Below are positions 34,094-43,940 of a DNA stretch of 50,517 bases, piece by piece. Origin of the DNA: CAYQQR01 sp964420035 (GTDB lineage Bacteria > Bacteroidota > Bacteroidia > Bacteroidales > SM23-62); NCBI GenBank assembly GCA_964420035.1, contig CAYQQR010000029.1, forward strand, positions 1 to 50,517, given 5' to 3'. Each line of letters starts with the position of its first letter. Positions within the stretch are counted from its first letter, which is position 1. The position numbers and the translations under genes are program-made. The notes under the pieces are model-generated. The model was given only the letters and a program-made list of their open reading frames with translations. It ran no database searches and was not told where the DNA came from.

Positions 34094-37000
34094 TGACTTT
34101 TATGACAAGATTTATTTGGATGCTGTTTATTACGGTTGTAGTAGCCGGTATAGAAGAAGGCTTTTCACAGGAGCAGGACCGTTTTGCAGAGATAGGAGCC
34201 CGCTCTTATCAGACAAGGGAACATTTGTTGATCGAACCGAAACCATTGAAGATACCGGATGTGGATCTCCCTGTGAACCACAATGGCGATGCTGTTTTCC
34301 ATCCGGTAATGCCATTATCCACTAAAGAGGAACTCTATGAAGAACTGGCTGCTTTACGGGAGCAATATGAACCCTTTCTCAAAGACCTGGCCCCTGGATT
34401 AACGGAAAGTCGCGAGCGTATTTACCTGGATCGTTTCGGATGGAGGATTGAAACAGAAGCGGATATCAAAAACTTTACCGGCACCCTTGCCGGTGACGGT
34501 GAATGGGAGGAGGTTTCCATTCCTCATTACGGACCCCCGCTTGGAAGAGCGGTCACATATTATCACAGGACATTTGACCTGGACCCTGACTGGGTGGGGA
34601 ATGGCCTGCTTTACTTGTGTTTTGAAGGTGTCGACTACAAAGCATCCGTTTTTTTGAATGGTTCCTATCTGGGATCGCACGAGGGTTTTTTTGCCCCCTT
34701 TGAGTTTGAAATCTCAGAATATGTTTTACCCGGTGAGAATACATTACTTGTGAAAGTAGAAAATGACTTCACTACAACGGGGAACAAGGACGAACGCGGG
34801 AACAAAATAACAGGGGACAAGATATACGGTGCAACCGGGCCCGGATATGATGATCCTGAGCTGGGCTGGCACCATTGTCCCCCGGCAATGGGCATATACC
34901 AGGATTGTTACCTGGAAACCCGTTCGGATCTTCATATCAGGGATATTTTTGTCCGGCCCTTACCTGAAGAATCACTTGCCGAAGTCTGGGTCGAGGTCAA
35001 TTGTATAAAACCCTATCTTGAGAATATCAGCCTGAATCTGGATGTATTCGGACAAAATTTTCGGGACACCCTGATTTTGGGTTATGAATATTTGCCATCC
35101 ACGGTTTATATACCGGGTGTAGGGGACCTGGCCAAACCACAGGACTGGAAAGAAAGCATTTTATCCATGGAGTACGGGGTGAACTACCTGAAGATACCCC
35201 TTCTCCTGGAAGAGTTTAGATGGTGGGAACCGGAAACTCCCTGGCTGTACCAGGTGCAGATACGGTTATTCAATGAGGGTGGGGAACTGAAGGATACTCG
35301 GAAGCAGCATTTCGGGATGCGAAGCTTCACCATGGATACGGTAAGTGTTCCAAGGGGAAATATGTTTCTGAACGGCAGGATGATCAGGCTGCGCGGGGCC
35401 AACACCATGGGACACCTTCAACAATGTGTCATGCGCGGTGATCGGGATCAGCTTGTCGACGATATACTTCTGGCCAAGTTGTGTAATATGAATTTTCTGA
35501 GGTTTACCCAGCGGCCTGTTCAGGAAGAAATTTACGAGTATTGTGACAAGCTTGGATTATTGAATCAGACCGATCTTCCGCTTTTCGGATCCATCAGGAG
35601 GAATAAATTCGCCGAGGCGGTGAAACAGGCGGAAGAGATGGAACGGCTCATCCGTTCACACCCGAGCGCCGTTATGGTGACCTACATCAATGAACGCTTT
35701 CCCAATGCAGAAGGAAAACCACACCGCGGTCTCAGTACAGCAGCCGAGTATCACCGTCTTTTCAAAGCACTGGATCAGTCTGTGTTGCTGGCAAATCCTG
35801 ACAGGGTGATCAAGGCGGGGGATGGAGATTACGATCCGCCTTCTCCCGGACTCCCGGATAATCATTGTTATAATTTATGGTATAACGGGCACGGTCTCAG
35901 TGTTGGAAAAATGTATAAAGGGTACTGGCAGCTTGTAAAACCCGGCTGGAACTACGGTTGCGGTGAATTTGGCACTGAGGGCCTGGATCCCCTGGATGTG
36001 ATGGAAAAGTATTATCCGGAAAAATGGTTGCCCCGGAATGAGGAAGACCGTTACCGGTGGGATCCTTCCAGGATATCCATGGCACAGAGCAAACGTTTTC
36101 ATTACATGTGGTATAATACCCCCGGGTCGATTGAGGAATGGATCAAAACCAGTCAGGATTACCAGGCATGGGCTACAAAATTCACTACCGGGGCCTTCAG
36201 AAGGGACCCGCGAATGGTATCCTTTGCCATACATTTGTTTATTGACGCGTGGCCTGGAGGATGGATGAAGTCCATTATGGATGTCGACCGCCAGCCTAAA
36301 AAAGCCTACTTCGCGTACCGTGATGCCCTGGAACCGTTAATGGTATCCCCGCGAAGCGACCGGTGGGATTTTCACGGTGGAGAGGAAACAGCTATTGAAC
36401 TGTGGATCTCAAATGACAGGAACGATGTTGAGAACGGCTATCGGTTGAATTATCAAATGGAAAGGGAAGGAAAGGTAGTCTTTGCAAATAGTGTTCCGGC
36501 TGAAATACCCGTGAACAGTTCAGTTTGTCAGGGATTTATCCGGTATACCCTGCCGGAAGTTACCGCGCGGACAAAATATATCCTGCGGGCTTCCCTGTTG
36601 GATCCCGGGGACGAAAGCGTGCACCAGAATTCTTTTGAACTGGAGGTTTTTCCCCAGAAGAAAGTTCCACATTCACCCGTGTTTATATACGGGGATACTG
36701 AAGGAGCAACGGCAAAACTGGTCGAACAGGCAGCTCTTCCGCTTGCGCGATCCGCAAGTAAAGCCGAAGTGCTTTTGGTGGATGATTATGCAAAATACCT
36801 GGAGAGCAAAAAAAAGATCGACCGAATGGTCCAAGAGGGCAAGGTGCTGATATTTTTCGAACTGCCTGCAGGTAACTTTAATATTGGTGCTTCCGCTATC
36901 CGGGTAAATAAGACCGAAATGGGAGACTATTATTTCGTTTCGCCGGAAACCGGGCATCCCCTGACAGAAGCATACAAACCCTATGATTTCCGCTTCTGGC

Positions 37001-37239
37001 ACAATTCCACACAAGGATATATCACTCCTTTGCTCTCACATACCTTTTTTGCTCCCGGATGGACAGAAATCCTTTCAAGCGGTTCTTCCAACTGGGTTTC
37101 AGATCGAGGAGAGGCCATGGCGGTTGCAGAGAAGGAATACGGGAAAGGCATCATACGTATCTGTGAGGTGATCCTGCGGGATCATGTGCTGACAAACCCC
37201 GTGGCATATGATTTCCTGCTGAAACTAATTGAGAAGTAG
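34093..37239 (+). CDS. Glycoside hydrolase family 2 enzyme
   Basis: The 1048-residue exported protein has a signal peptide (to about residue 25), a GH2 sugar-binding jelly-roll (VTYYHRTFDLDPDWVGN, VFLNGSYLGSHEGFFAPFEF), an immunoglobulin-like domain, a barrel carrying the acid/base in YINERFP (Glu534) and a probable nucleophile in GCGEFGTEG (Glu625), and an extra C-terminal region of about 270 residues. GH2 covers beta-galactosidases, beta-glucuronidases and others, and the sequence alone does not choose. In pectin loci these enzymes often remove beta-linked galactose or uronic acid from side chains. The start could instead be the in-frame ATG at 34102. Confidence 0.9.
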   Translation: MTFMTRFIWMLFITVVVAGIEEGFSQEQDRFAEIGARSYQTREHLLIEPKPLKIPDVDLPVNHNGDAVFHPVMPLSTKEELYEELAALREQYEPFLKDLAPGLTESRERIYLDRFGWRIETEADIKNFTGTLAGDGEWEEVSIPHYGPPLGRAVTYYHRTFDLDPDWVGNGLLYLCFEGVDYKASVFLNGSYLGSHEGFFAPFEFEISEYVLPGENTLLVKVENDFTTTGNKDERGNKITGDKIYGATGPGYDDPELGWHHCPPAMGIYQDCYLETRSDLHIRDIFVRPLPEESLAEVWVEVNCIKPYLENISLNLDVFGQNFRDTLILGYEYLPSTVYIPGVGDLAKPQDWKESILSMEYGVNYLKIPLLLEEFRWWEPETPWLYQVQIRLFNEGGELKDTRKQHFGMRSFTMDTVSVPRGNMFLNGRMIRLRGANTMGHLQQCVMRGDRDQLVDDILLAKLCNMNFLRFTQRPVQEEIYEYCDKLGLLNQTDLPLFGSIRRNKFAEAVKQAEEMERLIRSHPSAVMVTYINERFPNAEGKPHRGLSTAAEYHRLFKALDQSVLLANPDRVIKAGDGDYDPPSPGLPDNHCYNLWYNGHGLSVGKMYKGYWQLVKPGWNYGCGEFGTEGLDPLDVMEKYYPEKWLPRNEEDRYRWDPSRISMAQSKRFHYMWYNTPGSIEEWIKTSQDYQAWATKFTTGAFRRDPRMVSFAIHLFIDAWPGGWMKSIMDVDRQPKKAYFAYRDALEPLMVSPRSDRWDFHGGEETAIELWISNDRNDVENGYRLNYQMEREGKVVFANSVPAEIPVNSSVCQGFIRYTLPEVTARTKYILRASLLDPGDESVHQNSFELEVFPQKKVPHSPVFIYGDTEGATAKLVEQAALPLARSASKAEVLLVDDYAKYLESKKKIDRMVQEGKVLIFFELPAGNFNIGASAIRVNKTEMGDYYFVSPETGHPLTEAYKPYDFRFWHNSTQGYITPLLSHTFFAPGWTEILSSGSSNWVSDRGEAMAVAEKEYGKGIIRICEVILRDHVLTNPVAYDFLLKLIEK

Positions 37240-37291
37240 AACAGGGTCAAACCCATTCAAAAAAGGGAATTTTTAATAAAACAATTATGAC

Positions 37292-39358
37292 ATGATACCT
37301 GTAAAAAACTTGATCAAGGTAACCGGTAAAAGGTTCCGTGCGTTAATGCTCCTGGTTGCTATAACCGGTACAGCCTGGGTTCACGCTCAGCAATGCATCT
37401 ATACCGATCCCGACACGGATCAGTCCAACAACATCCGAAACTACCTGATGGAAGAGGCTTCAGAGATCACCAACAGTGCCCTCTGCGATATTAATTCTTT
37501 GGAAGACTGGGAAGCTGTCAGGGAGCAACGGTACAACGAATATATGGAATCGCTGGGAATCGGGGAGGAGTTGTTAAAGGGGGAACGTTCACCTCTGAAT
37601 GTGAAGGTAACGGGCGTTTTGCAAAAAGATGGTTACCGCGTTGAGAAACTCTATTATGAAGCCCTGCCTTCTCTGTATGTCCCGGGCAATCTTTATGTTC
37701 CGGATGATATTGAAGAGCCACGTCCGGGGGTGCTGTATCTGTGTGGCCATGCGTCTACCCAAAAGGTGGCCTATCAGGCTTATGCACGTAAGCTGGCAGA
37801 ACTCGGCTTTGTTTGTCTGATCATTGAAACAACCCACCACCAGGGAGAAGTACTTGGAGAACACCATGGTTGTTACCGGATGGGTTGGTGGCATTGGTAC
37901 AGCAGGGGCTATACACCGGCTGGAGTGGAGGTATGGAATGCCATGCGCGGGCTGGATCTCCTGAGTGAGCGAAAAGAGGTGGACGCGGATCGGCTGGGTG
38001 TTTCCGGTCGTTCCGGTGGGGGTATCCAGAGTTGGTTTGTGGCGGCTGCAGATGAGCGTGTTAAGGTTGCCGTTCCTGAAGTTGGAGCAACCACCTTTCA
38101 CGAACAGATCATGCCCATGATCATTGATGATCATTGTGACTGCATGGTTACGAGCAATACCTACGGGAGGGACATTCATGAATTGGCTGGGGCGCTGATC
38201 GCACCGCGTTCCTTGCATATTCAGCAGGGATACCGTGACCGCCTGACAAATATAGAGGGTGTTCGCCAGATGTACAGCGACCTGAAAAAGATCTATGATT
38301 ACTACAAAGTTCCTGAAAAAGTTGAGTTGCTGGTGTATTTTGGAGGGCATGGTTCCACTCCCTACTCCAGGTACGAGATGTTCTCCTATTTTGTGAAGGA
38401 ACTGATGGGGAAAGAACCAACCCCTGAAATGATCGGAGAGGTAGGTTTTAATCCGGAGCAGGACCTCTCAGCCGATGAATTAAGGGTTTTTGAAGACGGT
38501 CCCCTTCCGGATGACCGCACTCCTACGATACATGAAACCTTTATTCAATTACCGGGAAAACCGGAGATACGGGACAAGCGGGAACTGGAAAGTCACCAGA
38601 GATATGTACTGGATTATCTCAGAAAACATACATTTGGAGCTTTTCCGGAAAAGCCGTGCGACATGGATCCCCATTGGGTTTTTCGTTCAGTGGATAGAGA
38701 TGAATACGGAAGCGATATATACACGTTTGTTCCTGAAGAAGGATGGAGGTTGCGTGTTGATATTCGTTGGAAACGGGATCCCGCGAACAAGGAACCGCTG
38801 CTGCTTATTTTAAAAAAAGCAGGAGACGGACATTTTGCCGCTGCAGACTATGCCAAAAAACTGGGTGATCATGGCAATGTTGCCTATATAAACGTGCGGG
38901 GTGTGGATGATGCTGGTTGGGAACCAGGATTACAGTGGCATGTGAGAAGGGCTTCTGCATGGATTGGCAGGACCATTGCCAGCATGCAGGTTTATGATTT
39001 GCTGCGGGCGGTTGAATTTTGCCGCATGCTTCCGGGAGTGGATCCGGACCAGATCAGGATCGCCGCCCGTGATGAGATGGGAGCTGTTACCCTTTATGCC
39101 GCGTTACTGGACGGTTCAATTGACCAGGTCATTCTCACAGATCCTCCGGCAACCCAGAATCAGCCAAGTCGTCCTGATGGGACCGGTCCGGCTATAGAGA
39201 TGCTGAAATGTCTCCGTGTCACGGATGTTTGCCAGATCCCGGCTCTGATTCCGGAAACAGAGATCAGCTTTATGGGGAATATCCCCGATACCTATCAGTG
39301 GTCAGGGGATGTTCGGAAAAAACTGGGATACAGCTCTTTTTCCGCTTTAGACAAATAA
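37292..39358 (+). CDS. Two-domain alpha/beta-hydrolase esterase
   Basis: The 688-residue secreted protein has a signal peptide ending VHAQ, then an alpha/beta-hydrolase of the acetylxylan-esterase type with nucleophile elbow GRSGGG (Ser in SGRSGGGIQ, about residue 245). A second hydrolase-like domain (about 460-680) has AARDEMGA where a nucleophile elbow would be, so it looks inactive. Enzymes of this shape in pectin loci are thought to remove acetyl or other ester groups. A paralogue with the same layout is at 41640-43841. A hairpin follows the stop codon. Confidence 0.8.
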   Translation: MIPVKNLIKVTGKRFRALMLLVAITGTAWVHAQQCIYTDPDTDQSNNIRNYLMEEASEITNSALCDINSLEDWEAVREQRYNEYMESLGIGEELLKGERSPLNVKVTGVLQKDGYRVEKLYYEALPSLYVPGNLYVPDDIEEPRPGVLYLCGHASTQKVAYQAYARKLAELGFVCLIIETTHHQGEVLGEHHGCYRMGWWHWYSRGYTPAGVEVWNAMRGLDLLSERKEVDADRLGVSGRSGGGIQSWFVAAADERVKVAVPEVGATTFHEQIMPMIIDDHCDCMVTSNTYGRDIHELAGALIAPRSLHIQQGYRDRLTNIEGVRQMYSDLKKIYDYYKVPEKVELLVYFGGHGSTPYSRYEMFSYFVKELMGKEPTPEMIGEVGFNPEQDLSADELRVFEDGPLPDDRTPTIHETFIQLPGKPEIRDKRELESHQRYVLDYLRKHTFGAFPEKPCDMDPHWVFRSVDRDEYGSDIYTFVPEEGWRLRVDIRWKRDPANKEPLLLILKKAGDGHFAAADYAKKLGDHGNVAYINVRGVDDAGWEPGLQWHVRRASAWIGRTIASMQVYDLLRAVEFCRMLPGVDPDQIRIAARDEMGAVTLYAALLDGSIDQVILTDPPATQNQPSRPDGTGPAIEMLKCLRVTDVCQIPALIPETEISFMGNIPDTYQWSGDVRKKLGYSSFSALDK

Positions 39359-39359
39359 G

Positions 39360-39389
39360 GTATCACTGCAGGATAGGGTGTAGTGATAC
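39360..39389 (+). terminator. Hairpin between esterase and pectate lyase 1
   Basis: gtatcact (39360-39367) pairs perfectly with agtgatac (39382-39389) around a 14-base loop. It begins immediately after the esterase stop codon and lacks a T-tract. It may attenuate transcription, protect the upstream message, or be an operator for the pectate lyase gene 28 bases downstream. Confidence 0.4.
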
Positions 39390-39416
39390 GAACAGAGATA
39401 CAAACATACTTTACTC

Positions 39417-41537
39417 ATGAAAAATTACAGATTTTTCACAGTATTAAGCATTCTTCTGTTGAATGCATTTCAACTTTTACCGGCTCAGGAGCAAGTTAGG
39501 GCCTTTCCGGGAGCCGAAGGATTCGGTGCTTATGCTACCGGCGGCAGGGGTGGGGATGTATATATTGTCACCAACCTGAACGATGGCGGACCCGGCAGCC
39601 TGCGTGAAGCGGTTGAAGCATCCGGGCCGAGGACCATTGTCTTCGCGGTATCCGGAACGATCGAATTACAAAGCAGCTTGCGGATCGAGAACGGTGACCT
39701 GACCATAGCCGGTCAGACCGCCCCGGGTGACGGGATCTGCCTGAAGAACTACAGCTTTACTTTCAGTGCCGATAACATTATTGTCAGGTATATGTCTTTC
39801 AGACTGGGTATAGATAAACGCTGGGAGAACGACGCGGTGAACGGCTCAGGGAACAACATCATTATGGACCATTGTTCCGTGAGCTGGGGTGTGGACGAGA
39901 CCCTTTCGCTGTATTCCTCTTCGAACCTGACCGTACAATGGTGCATCATCAGTGAAGGTCTGACCTTTTTATCCAATTCGTACGGGGGTATCTGGGGCGG
40001 GCAGCCCGCTTCGTTTCACCATAACCTGTTTGCACACAATGCCAGCAGAACCCCTCGTTTTTGTGGCAGTCGCTACCACGGGGATCCGGAAGCAGAACTG
40101 GTAGACCATCGTAACAACGTGATATACAATTGGTCGAATAATTCCTGTTATGGTGGAGAAGGAGGAAGCCATAATTTGGTAAACAATTATTACAAGTCTG
40201 GGCCCGCAACATACAATGCTTTCAGAAGACGAATTGTCGCCCCCAGGGATGAAGACGGGGTGTGGGGTAAGTTTTATGTTGCAGGGAACCACGTGGATGG
40301 TTACCCGGAAGTAACAGCCGATGACAGCCTGGGCATCGATGAAGTACCTGAAGAATTATGGGATTCGGTTATATCCGATGTTCCCTTTGACGTGGAGCCG
40401 ATTACCATGCAAACTTCCCAGGAAGCCTATGAGGAAGTTCTTAACCATGCAGGTGCCTCACTACCGAAACGGGACCGGGTGGATGCCAGAATTACCGAAG
40501 AGACCCGGACAGGTACGGCTCATTACGGTAGTCTTACCTATCCGGGAATCATCAGACAACCAAGCGATGTGGGCGGTTATCCCTTGCTTGAATCCACTCC
40601 CCCGCCAACCGATACGGACAAGGACGGGATGCCGGACGAGTGGGAGGACGCGAACGGACTGGACAAGAATGATCCGGAAGACGGGAAGATCATCCGGGCG
40701 GACGGCTATTCGAACCTGGAACACTACCTGAACAGCCTGGTGGGCGATTTCCGCTACATGCTCCGGCCCATGGAGGTTGAAGCCGCGGTGGACGACAAGA
40801 CCGTGGCGCTGACCTGGACGGACCTGTCGGACAAGGAAGAGGGTTTTATCCTGGAACGGGCCGACGGGGATGGGGATTTCGTGCAGATCGCCGACCTGGC
40901 AACGGATACGGAAAGCTATACCGACGCGACCATAGAGGAATACGGCCTGTATACCTACCGCCTGAAGGCCTACAATTCAGAGATGGAGACCTGTTTCACG
41001 GAAGGTCTGGAAGTGGACGTTGCCGACCCCGATCCGCCGCGTTATAAAGTGACCGTGTCGGTTGAAGGATCGGGCAGCGTGGTATTGAACCCGGACGGAG
41101 GAGAATACGTGACGGGAACGGAGGTTGTGCTGCTGGCCAGCCCGGCGTCCGGATGGGAATTTGACGGCTGGAGCGGGGATGTTACCGGAAAAGACAATCC
41201 GGTTGCGGTCATTGTGGATGAAGATAAAAACATTACTGCAAGTTTTTCAAATAGCACTCGCGTATCATCGATGTCCGGAAAGGAAGCAGGTTTCAAAATT
41301 TTCCCCATGCCATTTACATCCCATGTAACGCTGGAGGTCAATTTGACAGATGAAACTTCCCTGGAAATTATAATTTATGATATGTACGGCAGGCGTGTAT
41401 CCCGTGTTGCAGAAACAAACCTGCCTCCTGGGAGTCACCAGATTACTATTGACGGAACCGGGTTGAACAACGGATCTTACATATTGAAGGTTCATACGGA
41501 TATATCGACCGCGGAGTGCATGATCGTCCGCGAGTAA
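39417..41537 (+). CDS. PL1-type pectate lyase with Ca-binding, FN3, repeat and T9SS domains, copy 1
   Basis: Cleaves polygalacturonate by beta-elimination at the surface. After a signal peptide, AFPGAEGFGAYATGGRGG begins a PL1 beta-helix (about 26-395), with the family segments QTAPGDGICLKN, VDETLSLY, RTPRFCGSRY and NNVIYNW. Then come a Ca-binding-like DTDKDGMPDEWED, an FN3 domain, a bacterial repeat domain (VEGSGSVVLNPDGGEYVTG) and a T9SS sorting domain (about 625-706). Compared with copies 2 and 3, the loop following the first QWCIISE differs and lacks their HSQGPHGMG segment. The stretch 40611-41180 is almost identical to one in copy 2. Confidence 0.93.
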   Translation: MKNYRFFTVLSILLLNAFQLLPAQEQVRAFPGAEGFGAYATGGRGGDVYIVTNLNDGGPGSLREAVEASGPRTIVFAVSGTIELQSSLRIENGDLTIAGQTAPGDGICLKNYSFTFSADNIIVRYMSFRLGIDKRWENDAVNGSGNNIIMDHCSVSWGVDETLSLYSSSNLTVQWCIISEGLTFLSNSYGGIWGGQPASFHHNLFAHNASRTPRFCGSRYHGDPEAELVDHRNNVIYNWSNNSCYGGEGGSHNLVNNYYKSGPATYNAFRRRIVAPRDEDGVWGKFYVAGNHVDGYPEVTADDSLGIDEVPEELWDSVISDVPFDVEPITMQTSQEAYEEVLNHAGASLPKRDRVDARITEETRTGTAHYGSLTYPGIIRQPSDVGGYPLLESTPPPTDTDKDGMPDEWEDANGLDKNDPEDGKIIRADGYSNLEHYLNSLVGDFRYMLRPMEVEAAVDDKTVALTWTDLSDKEEGFILERADGDGDFVQIADLATDTESYTDATIEEYGLYTYRLKAYNSEMETCFTEGLEVDVADPDPPRYKVTVSVEGSGSVVLNPDGGEYVTGTEVVLLASPASGWEFDGWSGDVTGKDNPVAVIVDEDKNITASFSNSTRVSSMSGKEAGFKIFPMPFTSHVTLEVNLTDETSLEIIIYDMYGRRVSRVAETNLPPGSHQITIDGTGLNNGSYILKVHTDISTAECMIVRE
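40611..41180 (+). repeat. 570-bp C-terminal cassette, first copy
   Basis: This stretch inside pectate lyase 1 matches 48243-48812 in pectate lyase 2, base for base except one (gacgag versus gacgaa). It encodes the Ca-binding segment, FN3 and most of the repeat domain. Both sides diverge sharply. The beginning of a third copy (50433-50517) runs to the window end. It appears richer in G+C than the surrounding DNA. Confidence 0.92.
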
Positions 41538-41586
41538 GTGAGGCATATATTTATTTATAACACAATCGTTTTTGTCTATTATTGAG

Positions 41587-41608
41587 GAGGATACCCTAAG
41601 GGTGCCTC
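41587..41608 (+). terminator. Compact hairpin after pectate lyase 1
   Basis: gagg-at-accct pairs with agggt-g-cctc around a single base. It lies 50 bases after the pectate lyase stop and 31 bases before the next ATG, with no T-tract. It could be an attenuator or a processing site. Confidence 0.4.
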
Positions 41609-41639
41609 GATCGATTGATGGATCATCCAAATAATAAAA

Positions 41640-43841
41640 ATGAGAAATTCCGGATTTTTAAGAATAACGGTTTTCGTGGTGGTATGGGTTCTATCAGCAG
41701 CCTGTATGTTCGCGCAGGATGAATCTGATGTATTTTACGAGGGAAAGAACAACCAGATCATCTGGTGGTATTTCAGTGACGTGGAAAATTCCCTCTACCA
41801 TCATCTTAATGCACAAGCCCAGGCATTACTAAACCAGCGCGGGGAAACAGTCTCCCGTTTAGAGGACAAACAGGACTGGCAGGAACGTCAGGAGTATATC
41901 AGAAATACTTTGTCGGAGCTTGTGGGCCCCTTTCCGGAGAAGACTTCCTTGAACGATAAGGTTGTCAGGATTATTGAAAAAGAGAATTTCAGGATCGAGC
42001 ATATTGTATTTGAATCCCGTCCCGGTTTTTTTGTCACGTCTTCCCTGTTTATCCCGAATAAACTTGAACGAAAAGCACCGGCAATCCTTCTTTGCAGCGG
42101 ACATGCTGCAGAGGCTTACCGGAGTAGCATATACCTGCACGAGATACTGAATTATGTCAACAAGGGATTTGTTGTTTATGCTTTCGATCCGGTTGGTCAG
42201 GGTGAACGGTTGGGTTATTATGACCCGGAAACAGGAACATCAAGATTGAAAAAACCAACCCATGAACATTCTTACGTGGGAGCCCAGACTTTGATAACAG
42301 GTCGCTCTATGACCAACTTCATGGTTTGGGATGGTATCCGGGCATTGGATTATCTGTTGACCCGCGCGGAAGTTGACCCCGGGAGGATCGGTATTACCGG
42401 CCGGTCGGGGGGAGGTTTGCAGACGGCGCTGATCGCGGCCATGGATGACAGGATCCATGCCTCGGCCCCGGAATGTTTTATCACCAATCAGGAAATGGTT
42501 TTCAAGATCATCGGACCTCAGGATGCGGAACAGAATATTCCCGGTTTTATCAACAGGGGCCTGGATCATGCCGATTTTCTAAATGTCAGGGTTCCGAAAC
42601 CGGCTTTAATGGTTGCCACCATCAATGATTTTTTCAGCATCCACGGAGCCCGTGAAACCGCCCTCGAAGTAAAACGCGTATATGATCTGTTTGGAGCAGC
42701 AGAGAATTTTGCAATGGCAGAAGATCTGGATATTCATGCATCCACGAAAAAGAACAGGGAAGCCAAGTATGCCTTTTTTCAGAAACATCTTCGTAACCCG
42801 GGCAGTTCCCTGGATGAAGAGACGGAAGAATTGACATCCCGGGAGTTACAAGTCACACCCACCGGTCAGGTATCTACTTCATATAGCGGTGAAACGGTTT
42901 ACAGCCTGAATAAGAAGTATGCCGGACAACTCATTGAACAAATTCAGGAATCACGAAAAGAACCTCAAAAACACAGGGAAAAGGTCACGGAGAAAGCCCG
43001 GCTTCTCTCAGGATATCAGGATATAGAAAAACCGGTAAAAGCCGTTTACGCGGGACAGATCGTTGAGGAATCTTATGTTCTGGATAAGTATTATATACAG
43101 GGTGAGGGAGATTATCCGGTGCCGTTTTGGCTTATTGTTCCGGATGAATCAAACAGCAATAAAGTTATTCTTTATCTGCATCCTGATGGAAAAAACAGGG
43201 CCCTGAAAGAGGATAAGGAATTCTTGTCTTTGCTTTCCCATGGGTATACCATACTTGCCCCGGATTTCCTGGGGACCGGTGAAACCGGACCCGGGGTCTT
43301 TAAAGGAGATTCCTATATCAACGGCATTTCCTACAACCTTCTTTTTGCTGCTGTACATCTTGAAAGAAGCATTACAGGGATCCGGGCGGGTGACATAAAC
43401 CGGCTGGTTTCCTGGGCCGGACTAAATCTTGATACGGAGGAGATCTACTGTCTTGCTAAAGAGCAGGTTGCACCGGATGTCTTGCATGCGGCACTTTTTA
43501 ATCCACGAATCAAACATTTGGCCCTGGTTCATCCCTACAGCTCTTACAGGGCCATTGTCATGGAGGAATATTACAATTCCGGTTATGTCCACAGCCTGGT
43601 CCCCGCGGCCCTTGCCGCCTATGACCTTCCTGACATAGCTTCTTCAATTGCCCCCGGAGAATTGTTGATCTACGGTCCGTTGAACGGAGCGGGAGAACAG
43701 TTTATGAATACCATTATCCGGGATGATATGAATATAATTCAAAAGGCTTATTCTGATCAGGGCACGCCGGAAAACTTCAGAATATTAAAGGGAGATGAAG
43801 GAGTGACCCTGGAGGATGCTTTGCTGGAATGGACGGAATAA
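41640..43841 (+). CDS. Two-domain alpha/beta-hydrolase esterase, paralogue
   Basis: The 733-residue secreted protein (signal peptide to about Ala25) has the same plan as the protein at 37292-39358. The first domain carries TGRSGGG with the nucleophile Ser, an acidic segment in MVATINDFFSIHGARE, and a likely catalytic His in EDLDIHAS. The second domain (about 460-730) keeps the fold (VILYLHPDGKN, YTILAPDFLGTGETGPG) but shows no GxSxG elbow, so it may be structural. A role in removing ester groups from pectin or a related glycan is inferred from the neighbours. Confidence 0.78.
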   Translation: MRNSGFLRITVFVVVWVLSAACMFAQDESDVFYEGKNNQIIWWYFSDVENSLYHHLNAQAQALLNQRGETVSRLEDKQDWQERQEYIRNTLSELVGPFPEKTSLNDKVVRIIEKENFRIEHIVFESRPGFFVTSSLFIPNKLERKAPAILLCSGHAAEAYRSSIYLHEILNYVNKGFVVYAFDPVGQGERLGYYDPETGTSRLKKPTHEHSYVGAQTLITGRSMTNFMVWDGIRALDYLLTRAEVDPGRIGITGRSGGGLQTALIAAMDDRIHASAPECFITNQEMVFKIIGPQDAEQNIPGFINRGLDHADFLNVRVPKPALMVATINDFFSIHGARETALEVKRVYDLFGAAENFAMAEDLDIHASTKKNREAKYAFFQKHLRNPGSSLDEETEELTSRELQVTPTGQVSTSYSGETVYSLNKKYAGQLIEQIQESRKEPQKHREKVTEKARLLSGYQDIEKPVKAVYAGQIVEESYVLDKYYIQGEGDYPVPFWLIVPDESNSNKVILYLHPDGKNRALKEDKEFLSLLSHGYTILAPDFLGTGETGPGVFKGDSYINGISYNLLFAAVHLERSITGIRAGDINRLVSWAGLNLDTEEIYCLAKEQVAPDVLHAALFNPRIKHLALVHPYSSYRAIVMEEYYNSGYVHSLVPAALAAYDLPDIASSIAPGELLIYGPLNGAGEQFMNTIIRDDMNIIQKAYSDQGTPENFRILKGDEGVTLEDALLEWTE

Positions 43842-43940
43842 AGGGTTTAATACAGCTTATTTAGGGATTAACAGGAATTAAACGTCCAATAGATATCCGG
43901 AACCTTATCCGGATTGGATTTGTATTTACCTCAACAAACT

